Made by a program: the position numbers and the translations under genes. Of a stretch of DNA of 64,000 nt, positions 43,343 through 51,002 are shown piece by piece. This DNA comes from Tatumella terrea (GTDB lineage Bacteria > Pseudomonadota > Gammaproteobacteria > Enterobacterales > Enterobacteriaceae): positions 4,234 to 68,233 of the forward strand of contig NZ_BAAAFX010000025.1 in NCBI RefSeq assembly GCF_039523755.1. The letters are read 5' to 3'. Positions within the stretch are counted from its first letter, which is position 1. Each line of letters starts with the position of its first letter. The notes under the pieces were generated by a model, which saw only the letters and a list, made by a program, of their open reading frames with translations, did no database searches and was not told the DNA's origin.

Positions 43343-43729
43343 ATGACATTACCTGGCGGACATTCCAGGGGACGCATTTTGAAGCGTTTGCATGAGTTAG
43401 GCCCTTATCTGAGAGAGGATAAGTGTGGTACTGAGCGTTTCTTTTTTGACTGTCTGGCTGTTTGCGTCAATGTCAAACCGGCCCCGGAAAAAAGAGAGTT
43501 TTGGGGATGGTGGCTGACGCTGGATGCAAAAGAAACGCATTTTTCTTATCAATATGCGTTCGGACTGTTTGATAAAGAAGGTCACTGGCAGGAAATGCCG
43601 ATCAAAAAGGACGAAGATAAAGCCAGCGTTGAAAAAACCTTGCAGGCGTTCTTTCAGCGACTGGAAGCCCAGCTGGCCCAGCAGGATATTACCCTGCAAC
43701 CGGCGGAAGGGGTGGTAAAGCCGGTCTGA
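43343..43729 (+). CDS. crl: Sigma factor-binding protein Crl
   Basis: Activator that binds RpoS and favours its association with core RNA polymerase. It has 128 residues (E. coli 133). Blocks: GHSRGRILKRLHELGPYLRE, CGTERFFFDCLAVCVN and FWGWWLTLDAKETHFSYQYA. The start follows TAAGGAGGATCAG. It sits between frsA and phoE as in E. coli, convergent with phoE. Confidence 0.95.
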   Translation: MTLPGGHSRGRILKRLHELGPYLREDKCGTERFFFDCLAVCVNVKPAPEKREFWGWWLTLDAKETHFSYQYAFGLFDKEGHWQEMPIKKDEDKASVEKTLQAFFQRLEAQLAQQDITLQPAEGVVKPV

Positions 43730-43745
43730 CAAACAAGCGGACAAG

Positions 43746-43780
43746 ATAAAGGGACAGTGCGATAGCCTGTCCCTTTGTGT
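43746..43780. terminator. Bidirectional terminator between crl and phoE
   Basis: AAAGGGACAG / CTGTCCCTTT, 10 bp perfect, loop of 9, between convergent stops. The stem is nearly the same as that of the proX terminator. Confidence 0.8.
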
Positions 43781-43793
43781 ACTTACCTTACCG

Positions 43794-44900
43794 TCAGAAC
43801 TGGTATGTCAGGCCTAAGGCCACAATGTCATCGGTATTCAATGACAGGCGATTATCATTATTCAGGCGGTTAATTTTATAGTCCACAAACGCAGACATAT
43901 TCTTGTTGAAGTAGTAAGTGGCTCCGGCATCGATGTATTTGACTAAATCCGCATCACCGATCCCGTTCTCGATATTTTTCCCTTTCGTCTGCACGTACCC
44001 TAGTGAAGGACGCAGGCCGTTTTCGAACTGATACTGTGCTACCAGCTCAATGTTTTGTGCGGTGTTCGCAGCACCGGTGACCTTCGTCCCGGTCAGACGG
44101 TTAGTACCGCTGATGGGGGTCATATTGCTGGTCTGGGTATAGATAGCGGCCAGATAAATCTGGTTCGCATCATATTTGATACCGGTACCCCAGGAGGTCG
44201 CTTTATCACCGTGACCATAGCTGGCTGCTTCCTGACTTTGTGTGCGGTCAGAACTGGTGGCGGCTCCCATCAGACTGATGCCGGTGTCCGCAATCCGGTA
44301 CCCGAGCGAGGCACCGACACCATCGCCGTTCTGGCGGGTAATATCGGTGCGGGAGTTCGCGGTATTATCATCATTTTTACCCTGATACTGAACGGCGAAA
44401 CGTAATCCGTTCACCAGACCGAAGAAATCATTATTTCTCCAGGTCAGCAGGCCGGTGGAGCGCTGCGTCATATAGTTATCCGCACGTGCTGTGCCGTCAC
44501 CACCGAATTCCGGGAACATATCGGTCCAGGCTTCCACGTCATATAACACACCATAGTTCCGGCCATAATCAATAGAACCCAGGGTCGGGTTACGCAGACC
44601 GGCGAAACCGAGACGGGTTTTGTTACCGTTGCTGGCATCACTGCCTTCTGAATTCTTCAGACTGTACTGATATTCCCACTGTCCATAACCGGACAGTTGA
44701 TCATTAATCCGGGTGACCCCTTTAAAGCCAAGCCTGGCATATGACTGATCTCCGTCAGCACTGGTATTGTCCGTGATATAATGTTCCGCTTTTACCTTGC
44801 CATAAAAATCCAGCTGATTGCCGTCTTTATTATAAACTTCAGCAGCATGGCTGACGGATGTCAGGCCGCATAATAAGAGTGCTAAGGTGCTCTTTTTCAT
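43794..44900 (-). CDS. phoE: Outer-membrane phosphoporin PhoE
   Basis: Trimeric 16-strand general porin induced by phosphate starvation. The 368-residue precursor has signal peptide MKKSTLALLLCGLTSVSHA, and the mature start is AEVYNKDGNQLDFYGKVKA. Loop L3 carries the porin motif MFPEFGGDG, and the last residue is Phe (LTYQF) for BAM recognition. It is slightly longer than E. coli PhoE (351), with extra residues in surface loops (for example around SDRTQSQEAAS). Position between crl and proB, and the Pho box upstream, support PhoE over OmpC/OmpF. Confidence 0.93.
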   Translation of the reverse strand: MKKSTLALLLCGLTSVSHAAEVYNKDGNQLDFYGKVKAEHYITDNTSADGDQSYARLGFKGVTRINDQLSGYGQWEYQYSLKNSEGSDASNGNKTRLGFAGLRNPTLGSIDYGRNYGVLYDVEAWTDMFPEFGGDGTARADNYMTQRSTGLLTWRNNDFFGLVNGLRFAVQYQGKNDDNTANSRTDITRQNGDGVGASLGYRIADTGISLMGAATSSDRTQSQEAASYGHGDKATSWGTGIKYDANQIYLAAIYTQTSNMTPISGTNRLTGTKVTGAANTAQNIELVAQYQFENGLRPSLGYVQTKGKNIENGIGDADLVKYIDAGATYYFNKNMSAFVDYKINRLNNDNRLSLNTDDIVALGLTYQF

Positions 44901-44973
44901 TGTTCGGTATCCCGGTTATCAAATGTTGTTTTTCAAAAACTCTGAAAGCGCAGCCACGTTTTACTGCAGAACG

Positions 44974-44991
44974 GTGAACGATTTATGACAT
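44974..44991 (-). promoter_or_regulatory. Pho box (PhoB site) of phoE
   Basis: Minus strand ATGTCATAAATCGTTCAC: two 7-mers (6/7 and 5/7 to CTGTCAT and CTGTCAC) separated by AAAT. Ten bp further downstream is TAAAAC, a plausible -10, the spacing PhoB needs. Confidence 0.8.
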
Positions 44992-45044
44992 ACCGTTAAT
45001 TAGTGAAAAAAAATGAAAAGAGTGATTTTATCGATGGACCGATG

Positions 45045-45058
45045 TTATCTGCAGATAA
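45045..45058. repeat. 14-bp perfect palindrome upstream of proB
   Basis: TTATCTGCAGATAA, followed 4 bp later by a second half site AGATAA. Located 77 bp upstream of the proB ATG, in the phoE/proB divergent region. Unidentified; could be a regulator site. Confidence 0.5.
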
Positions 45059-45072
45059 GCGCAGATAAAGGG

Positions 45073-45101
45073 TTGGATTCCGCGGCGACACCTGATAAAA
45101 G
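45073..45101 (+). promoter_or_regulatory. Candidate sigma-70 promoter of proBA
   Basis: TTGGAT, 17 bp, TAAAAG. The predicted start is about 27 bp upstream of the proB ATG. Moderate match only. Confidence 0.4.
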
Positions 45102-45134
45102 GGAAGTTTGTTTAATGTATAAATGGCAGGAAAT

Positions 45135-46238
45135 ATGAGTGGCAGTCAGACCCTTGTGGTCAAATTGGGAACCAGCGTGCTCACCGGAGGATCTCGCCGG
45201 TTAGATCGTGCACATATCCTTGAACTGGTCCGGCAGTGTTCACAGGCGATCAACGCCGGCCACCGGATAGTTATTGTGACCTCAGGCGCGATTGCTGCCG
45301 GGCGGGAGCATCTGGGATACCCCGAACTGCCCCCCACCATCGCCTCAAAACAGCTGCTGGCCGCTGTGGGGCAAAGTCAGCTGATTCGGGTATGGGAACA
45401 GCTGTTCGGCATTTACGGACTCCATGTCGGACAAATGCTGCTGACCCGTGCCGATATGGAAGATCGTGAACGTTTCCTCAATGCGCACGACATGCTGCAT
45501 GCATTGCTCGATAACCGGATCATCCCTGTCATTAATGAAAATGATGCCGTTGCCACCGCCGAAATTAAGGTGGGGGATAACGATAACCTTTCGGCACTGG
45601 CTGCCATTCTTTCCGGTGCGGACAAACTATTATTACTGACCGATCAGCGCGGGCTGTTCAGTACGGATCCCCGGAGCAATCCACAGGCAGAGTTGATCAC
45701 TGATGTGCATGTGATTGATGACGAACTGCGGATGATCGCCGGTGGCAGTGTTTCCGGGCTGGGGACAGGCGGGATGGCCACCAAATTGCAGGCGGCCGAT
45801 GTTGCGTGCCGGGCCGGTATTGATGTCATCATAGCCAGCGGTAATGAGCCGGAACTTATCAATGAAGTTCTGAACGGGAAACCGGCAGGTACCCTGTTTC
45901 ATGCCCAGAAAAACCGGCTGGAAAACCGTAAGCACTGGATTTTCGGTGCACCTCCGGCTGGCGCGGTCACCATCGATGACGGTGCTCAGGCCGCATTGCT
46001 GGAGCGGGGCAGTTCGCTGTTACCTAAAGGGATCACCCATGTACAGGGAGATTTCTCGCGGGGTGAGGTGATCTCTATCCGCAGTCAGCAAGGGCGGGAT
46101 CTCGCACACGGTGTTTCACGATATAATAGCGATGCCCTTCGCATGATTGCCGGGCATCACAGCCAGCAGATCAGTGAAATACTGGGGTATGAATACGGTT
46201 CTGTCGCTGTTCATCGCGACGATATGATTGTCAGCTAA
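45135..46238 (+). CDS. proB: Glutamate 5-kinase ProB
   Basis: First, feedback-inhibited step of proline synthesis: phosphorylates glutamate to gamma-glutamyl phosphate. It has 367 residues as in E. coli. Amino-acid-kinase domain with TLVVKLGTSVLTGGSRRLDR, IVTSGAIAAGREHLGYPELP and PVINENDAVATAEIKVGDND; C-terminal PUA domain (about 275-367) with RGSSLLPKGITHVQGDFSRG. The ATG at 45135 follows CAGGAAAT; an upstream in-frame ATG at 45123 is not needed. Followed 9 bp later by proA. Confidence 0.97.
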   Translation: MSGSQTLVVKLGTSVLTGGSRRLDRAHILELVRQCSQAINAGHRIVIVTSGAIAAGREHLGYPELPPTIASKQLLAAVGQSQLIRVWEQLFGIYGLHVGQMLLTRADMEDRERFLNAHDMLHALLDNRIIPVINENDAVATAEIKVGDNDNLSALAAILSGADKLLLLTDQRGLFSTDPRSNPQAELITDVHVIDDELRMIAGGSVSGLGTGGMATKLQAADVACRAGIDVIIASGNEPELINEVLNGKPAGTLFHAQKNRLENRKHWIFGAPPAGAVTIDDGAQAALLERGSSLLPKGITHVQGDFSRGEVISIRSQQGRDLAHGVSRYNSDALRMIAGHHSQQISEILGYEYGSVAVHRDDMIVS

Positions 46239-46247
46239 GGAGCAGTC

Positions 46248-47501
46248 ATGCTGGAAATGATGGGTAAAGCAGCACGGGCTGCCTCATATCAGTTATCAAC
46301 ATTAAGCACGGAACAAAAAAATCAGGTATTGCTGGCCATTGCCAGCCGCCTTGAAGAAGAGTCTGCGGTAATTCTTGAAGCCAATGCCCTGGATGTGGCC
46401 ACTGCCCGTGAGAACGGGATGGGTGAAGCCCTGCTCGATCGTCTGACACTGACCCCGGAACGTCTGAAAGGAATTGCGGAGGATGTGCGTCAGGTTTGCC
46501 GTCTGGCCGATCCGGTCGGGCAGTTAATAGACGGTGGCTTACTGGACAGCGGGTTGCGTATTGAGCGCCGCCGTGTACCGCTTGGTGTGGTGGGCGTTAT
46601 TTACGAAGCCCGTCCGAATGTCACGGTCGATGTGGCCTCGCTGTGCCTGAAAACCGGGAATGCCGTCATTTTACGTGGCGGCAAAGAAACCTGTAAAACG
46701 AATGCGGCAACCGTCGGTGTTATTCAGCAGGCACTGGCCCGGCATGGTATACCGGCGGGGGCTATCCAGTCGATTGATAATCCGGATCGTCAGCTGGTGG
46801 CTGAAATGCTAAAGATGGATCGCTACATTGATATGTTGATCCCGCGCGGCGGGGCGGGCTTACATAAACTCTGCCGTGAGCAGTCCACCATCCCGGTGAT
46901 CACCGGCGGGATCGGGGTCTGTCATCTGTTTGTCGATGAGACGATGGAAACAGAAGCCGCATTGGACGTGATCGTCAATGCGAAAAAGCAGCGGCCGAGC
47001 GCCTGTAATTCTCTGGAAACTCTGCTGATTCATGAAAATATCATGGCGGCGTTTTTGCCTCAGTTCTGTCAACGGATGTCCCGCGAAGGGATCATCATCC
47101 ATGCCGATGAGAATATTATCGCTGAGTTACGCCGTTATCAGGCGGATGTGCAGCCTGTTGCAGACGGTGAGTACGATGATGAATGGCTGTCTCTGGACCT
47201 GAATGTCAAAGCGGTAGCTTCTCTGGATGACGCGGTCGCGCATATTCGTGAACATGGCACACAGCATTCCGACGGGATCCTTAGCCGCAGCCTGAAAAAC
47301 GCACAAGACTTCATCAATAAAGTGGATTCGTCCGCGGTCTATGTCAATGCCAGCACCCGCTTTACCGATGGCGCACAGTTCGGACTGGGCGCTGAGGTAG
47401 CGGTCAGTACGCAGAAGTTGCATGCCCGTGGCCCGATGGGGCTCGAAGCCCTGACTACCTATAAGTGGGTGGCCTGGGGTGACGATACACTGCGTGCATG
47501 A
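46248..47501 (+). CDS. proA: Gamma-glutamyl phosphate reductase ProA
   Basis: NADPH-dependent second step of proline synthesis, giving glutamate-5-semialdehyde. It has 417 residues as in E. coli. The catalytic Cys253 lies in NAKKQRPSACNSLETLLI. PLGVVGVIYEARPNVTVDVA and LIPRGGAGLHKLC are also conserved. The start follows AAGGAGCAGTC. Operon with proB, closed by a terminator. In E. coli tRNA gene thrW follows; it is absent here. Confidence 0.97.
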   Translation: MLEMMGKAARAASYQLSTLSTEQKNQVLLAIASRLEEESAVILEANALDVATARENGMGEALLDRLTLTPERLKGIAEDVRQVCRLADPVGQLIDGGLLDSGLRIERRRVPLGVVGVIYEARPNVTVDVASLCLKTGNAVILRGGKETCKTNAATVGVIQQALARHGIPAGAIQSIDNPDRQLVAEMLKMDRYIDMLIPRGGAGLHKLCREQSTIPVITGGIGVCHLFVDETMETEAALDVIVNAKKQRPSACNSLETLLIHENIMAAFLPQFCQRMSREGIIIHADENIIAELRRYQADVQPVADGEYDDEWLSLDLNVKAVASLDDAVAHIREHGTQHSDGILSRSLKNAQDFINKVDSSAVYVNASTRFTDGAQFGLGAEVAVSTQKLHARGPMGLEALTTYKWVAWGDDTLRA

Positions 47502-47545
47502 TGCCACTCAACGGGCCTCTGTGACTTCAGACTGAAAGGGAATTG

Positions 47546-47579
47546 ATGAGCCGGCCAGAGGCATTGCCGGCTCATTTTC
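47546..47579 (+). terminator. Intrinsic terminator of proBA
   Basis: ATGAGCCGGC / GCCGGCTCAT, 10 bp perfect, loop of 10, followed by TTTC. Starts 44 bp after the proA stop. Confidence 0.75.
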
Positions 47580-47629
47580 GTTCGGTGGCGCCCCCGGTCT
47601 CTTCCTGCTTCCCGCCTGTACTCTCTCTG

Positions 47630-47663
47630 TCTGCGGGGATCCTCAGCATCGTATCCCCGCAGA
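47630..47663. repeat. Inverted repeat downstream of proA
   Basis: TCTGCGGGGAT / ATCCCCGCAGA, 11 bp perfect, loop of 12. Directly followed by a small AT hairpin (ATAAAA-TGTCG-TTTTAT). No T-run. Role unknown. Confidence 0.5.
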
Positions 47664-48195
47664 TAAAATGTCGTTTTATGCCACGCAGGCAGCCTGCGGC
47701 GGAATACTTCGCGGATGAGCACCGCCCCGGAAAGGTTCTGCACCTTCAGCCTCGCTATCTGTCTGCCTGAACGGGGAGATATTCCTAACGGATAAATGTG
47801 TCAGTATTGTCAGGTGCCGGATCAGATCACTGTATCTTTCACCGGACAAGGCAAGCCGGTAGCGGGTTTACGGAGCAGTGCTTAACAGATAAGCAGCACT
47901 GAATTATGTTTTTCAGGACCGTTTATTGATATGAAAATCCGTTCCCCGGGAACGTGCGCCGGGCAAACCGGTGACCAATTTCAGCTATTTCCTCATGATT
48001 TAACAGTAGGTTATTTATTCCGGACTGTGCATAAAATTCCGCCAATTACACAGTAGTGTAAGGATTACGTTAAAGAAAATAACCGATGCAATGACTGCTC
48101 ACACTCTGCGGTCTTAAACCAGGAATAATCTTCGTTAAATATTTATGATTATTCGCCATAGTTACAGGCATATATTTCCTGTGAGGAACATAACT

Positions 48196-48705
48196 ATGAA
48201 ACGTACCGCGATAACATTATTAACGACTTTACTGATTGCCAACGGGTTTGCAGCGTCCTCTGCGATGGCGGCCCCTGGTGATAACCAGGGCGGGCAGGTG
48301 ATCCCTCATCCGCAGAATGGTCAGCCTCAGGGGCATGGCCCGCAACAGGGTCCAGGCAATGGACCTGACCACCAGGGGAACGGTCAGAATCGTCCTCAGC
48401 AGGGGGGGAACCGTGGCGGACATGATGAACCTCACCGTCAGCAGGGGGGGGATCGTGGACGTGGTGAACCTCATGGTCAGCAGGCTGAGCGCTTCGCTTA
48501 TCATGGCAACGATTTCCGCAGAGGCCATGCGGCACCGAAAAATTTCCGCGGTGATAAATACCGCGTCAATGACTGGCGTGCCCGTGGACTGTCTCAGCCA
48601 CCACAGGGCCATTACTGGGCAGCCATCAACGGTAATTACGTATTAATGGCGGCGACCACCGGTATTATCACGTCAATCATTATGAACAGTGCATTATCCC
48701 GCTAA
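48196..48705 (+). CDS. RcnB-family periplasmic protein, copy 1 (Gln/Asn/Gly/Pro-rich)
   Basis: A 169-residue secreted protein: signal peptide MKRTAITLLTTLLIANGFAA ending near AMA, then a low-complexity linker (about 28-110) rich in Gln, Gly, Pro, Asn and His with repeats such as RQQGGDRGRGEPHGQQ. It ends in an RcnB-like domain (about 113-169) with FRGDKYRVNDWRARGLSQPP, GHYWAAINGNYVLMAATTG and IITSIIM. RcnB family proteins influence periplasmic nickel/cobalt, but this copy is not next to an rcnA exporter, so metal function is only a family-level guess. The start follows GAGGAACATAACT. Tandem with a paralogue 41 bp downstream. Confidence 0.78.
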   Translation: MKRTAITLLTTLLIANGFAASSAMAAPGDNQGGQVIPHPQNGQPQGHGPQQGPGNGPDHQGNGQNRPQQGGNRGGHDEPHRQQGGDRGRGEPHGQQAERFAYHGNDFRRGHAAPKNFRGDKYRVNDWRARGLSQPPQGHYWAAINGNYVLMAATTGIITSIIMNSALSR

Positions 48706-48746
48706 ACGGGAAATTTTAACCGGTATCGGTTTTCCGGAGGAACAAG

Positions 48747-49223
48747 ATGAAAAAAACACGGATGACATACCTGATTTCTGCTGTTCTGTTGGGCAGCCTG
48801 GTATCTTCAGTTGCCGTCCGCGCAGATGATCATGGTCCGTGGCAGCCGCATGGCGGCGGTCATCAGGAAGGACCTGGCCGTGGTGGTCCCGGAGGCCCGG
48901 GAGGCCCGGGTCCACACGGCGGACCGGAAGGCCCTCACGGTGGCCCTCATGGCGGTTATCAGTCTTACGGACCAGGCCCTGGTGGCCCCGGACCTGGCAG
49001 AGGTAATTCATTCGCCTGGCAGGGACACCGTTTTGAGCCTGGTCAGCGCTTTCCGCATGATTTCCACGGGCCACGCTATCGTGTAGACGACTGGCATCGA
49101 CGGGGTCTGCCGGCGCCGCCGTATGGTCAGCGCTGGTCCTACATCGACGGCAATTATGTGCTGGTAGCGGTGGCGACCGGGGTTATTACCTCGATTATCC
49201 TGAATAATGCCTTCCACCCGTAA
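48747..49223 (+). CDS. RcnB-family periplasmic protein, copy 2 (Gly/Pro/His-rich)
   Basis: A 158-residue secreted paralogue of the preceding gene: signal peptide MKKTRMTYLISAVLLGSLVS cleaved near VRA-DD, a linker (about 27-90) of Gly-Pro-His repeats (GGPGGPGGPGPHGGPEG), then the RcnB-like C-terminal domain with FHGPRYRVDDWHRRGLPAPP, GQRWSYIDGNYVLVAVATG and VITSIIL. The C-terminal domains of the two copies are clearly alike while the linkers are not. The His-rich linker could bind metal. The start follows CCGGAGGAACAAG; a strong terminator follows. The two genes form an operon. Confidence 0.78.
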   Translation: MKKTRMTYLISAVLLGSLVSSVAVRADDHGPWQPHGGGHQEGPGRGGPGGPGGPGPHGGPEGPHGGPHGGYQSYGPGPGGPGPGRGNSFAWQGHRFEPGQRFPHDFHGPRYRVDDWHRRGLPAPPYGQRWSYIDGNYVLVAVATGVITSIILNNAFHP

Positions 49224-49241
49224 TCGGTTCTGAGATAACGC

Positions 49242-49280
49242 AAGGCCCCCGCCTGCTGAAAAGCATCGGGGGCCTTTTTT
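49242..49280 (+). terminator. Intrinsic terminator of the RcnB-like pair
   Basis: AAGGCCCCCG / CGGGGGCCTT with a 15-nt loop, followed by a T-run; starts 19 bp after the second stop. Confidence 0.9.
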
Positions 49281-49509
49281 ATGCTAACCGCGGAAGTTAC
49301 TGAGAAAGCGTTGGGTACGCGGGTTTTGTGGTGCGTTAAACGGCCACGGCTTATGAAACACAGAGAGCTTTACTGACTCGTTCAGGCTCTCTGCGATTTC
49401 TGCAAGCAGTTACCCTGTTTCCCGGGACGTGCTGCCGGAAAAATAGGGCTGACCCCTGGACGGAAACAGGCTACTGTCATGACAGACAATTCTGCTGACA
49501 GGAGCACTG

Positions 49510-50055
49510 ATGAAAAATGTACTGGTGGTGATCGATATGCAGTCCGGAGTACTGGCCGTGGAGCGGTTTCAGGTTAACGAAAAAATCGCATTGATTAACC
49601 AGCTTATTGACGCCGCCGATGAGGTCATTTTTATCCGGCACTGCGAAGGGGAGATGCAGCCTGGCACGTTGGCCTGGCAAATTGCTCCGGCAATCATTCA
49701 GCCGGAAAATGCACGTTATGTCAGTAAGACCGCCTGTGATGGCTTCTTTCAGACCACCCTTGCCCGTGAACTGAACGCCTGTGGCGAACGTGCTTTTACG
49801 GTATGTGGCTGTGCAACGGATTATTGTGTAGATACCACCATTAAAGCCGGTGCCAGTCTGGGATATGACATCACCGTGGCCGGAGATGCTCACACCACGG
49901 CAGAGAGAACATTTGTCAGCGCACAGCAATTAATCTGCCACCATAACGAGGTATGGGCCGGACTGACTGTCCCCGGTCACCCGGTGCAGGTGGACGCGAC
50001 CCGAAATATTATCCGGCGCTGGGTATCGGCGGATCAGGCCGGTGTAACCAGTTGA
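49510..50055 (+). CDS. Isochorismatase-family cysteine hydrolase
   Basis: A 181-residue single-domain cysteine hydrolase. The triad is visible as Asp9 (LVVIDMQSGV), Lys73 (VSKTACDGFF) and Cys106 (CGCATDYCVDTTIKAG). This group includes nicotinamidases, N-carbamoylsarcosine amidases and many uncharacterised amidases; the substrate cannot be named. The start follows CAGGAG. It is not in an obvious operon; its last 47 bp overlap the end of the LysR gene on the other strand. Confidence 0.85.
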   Translation: MKNVLVVIDMQSGVLAVERFQVNEKIALINQLIDAADEVIFIRHCEGEMQPGTLAWQIAPAIIQPENARYVSKTACDGFFQTTLARELNACGERAFTVCGCATDYCVDTTIKAGASLGYDITVAGDAHTTAERTFVSAQQLICHHNEVWAGLTVPGHPVQVDATRNIIRRWVSADQAGVTS

Positions 50056-50875
50056 TCAGTGAGTGTAATGCGCTTTCCGGAAGATTATCGGCGCGATGTA
50101 ATAAACGGTAGGCGGCGCCGGTTTTGACGGTAAGGTGAAAGGGGACTACCAGCCTGCCCCGGGCAATTTCCTCCGCCGCGAGGTGAATATCCGCGACGGT
50201 GATCCCGAACCCCTGTACCGCAGCATTGAGTGCCAAATCCATGGTCGCAAAATGCTGGTTACGTCCCCGGATAAGCGGTAAATCATGCTGGTTCAGCCAT
50301 AAAAGCCAGTCTTTCGTATCGGGTGTGGGGTGCAGAAAGGTGTAATGTTGCAGGTCACTCATCTCTGACGGCCGGGGCAGATGACTGGCCATGACCGGGA
50401 TCAGCTCTTCATCAAAAAGCGTTTCTCCGCCTGAATCTGCGGTACCGTAAACAATGGCAGCATCAAAATCTTCCAGCTGACGCCGGTGGTCCAGTGTGGT
50501 CGTCAGGGCGACATGCACATCGGGGGCATGCTGTTCAAACGCGACCAGCCTGGGGACCAGCCAGCGCATTGCACAGCTGGGGGCTTTCAGGCGCAACTGG
50601 TCCGGACTTTGGCGGATCCTTTCTGTCAGGTGGTAGAGTTGTTCCAGTTGCAGACGGAGGTCCGGTAACAGTTGTTCCGCACGCGGGGTCAGGGAAAGTC
50701 CGCGGGCATGGCGGCGAAATAACGGGAACCCGAACCAGGCTTCCAGTGCCTGAATCTGACGGCTTACTGCCCCCTGAGTGATACAGAGTTCGGTGGCTGC
50801 ATGGGTCAGACTCAGGTGCCGTGCGGTCACCAGAAACGTCTGTAGTCCATTGACCGGTAAATCACGTCGCGCCAT
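50009..50875 (-). CDS. LysR-family transcriptional regulator (GcvA-like)
   Basis: A 288-residue regulator. The N-terminal winged HTH is visible as LQTFLVTARHLSLTHAATEL and ITQGAVSRQIQALEAWFGFP. The C-terminal periplasmic-binding-like effector domain (about 90-285) has LKAPSCAMRWLVPRLVAFEQ. Overall form resembles GcvA-type LysR proteins. It is divergent from the aminotransferase/binding-protein pair across a 127 bp gap, the usual sign that it regulates them. Effector unknown, probably an amino or keto acid. Confidence 0.85.
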   Translation of the reverse strand: MARRDLPVNGLQTFLVTARHLSLTHAATELCITQGAVSRQIQALEAWFGFPLFRRHARGLSLTPRAEQLLPDLRLQLEQLYHLTERIRQSPDQLRLKAPSCAMRWLVPRLVAFEQHAPDVHVALTTTLDHRRQLEDFDAAIVYGTADSGGETLFDEELIPVMASHLPRPSEMSDLQHYTFLHPTPDTKDWLLWLNQHDLPLIRGRNQHFATMDLALNAAVQGFGITVADIHLAAEEIARGRLVVPFHLTVKTGAAYRLLHRADNLPESALHSLINWLHRPDPPIPSAG

Positions 50876-51002
50876 ATATCCCCCAGCTATGCGTAAAAGT
50901 CATGGCTATTATGACAACATTTCGATTGTTCTCCTATGCCCCCCGCCGTTGAATAAACCACAGTTCAATGAATTATTTATACACTTACGCTCAGGGGCAG
51001 TG

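Larger units (their letters stand above)
47502..48195. other. Intergenic region between proA and the first RcnB-like gene
   Basis: 694 bp with no credible gene. It contains the proA terminator, a second GC-rich inverted repeat (47630-47663) and an AT-rich 3' half that should hold the promoter of the RcnB-like pair. No tRNA was recognised. Confidence 0.6.

Noticed and set aside
48317..48646. Plus-strand ORF in another frame of the first RcnB-like gene
   Set aside because: Arises from the repetitive linker codons; the signal-peptide frame with a good ribosome site is the real one.
50778..51002. 75-codon N-terminal extension of the second aminotransferase
   Set aside because: Lies over the divergent LysR gene and the intergenic region; homology and ribosome site begin at 51003.
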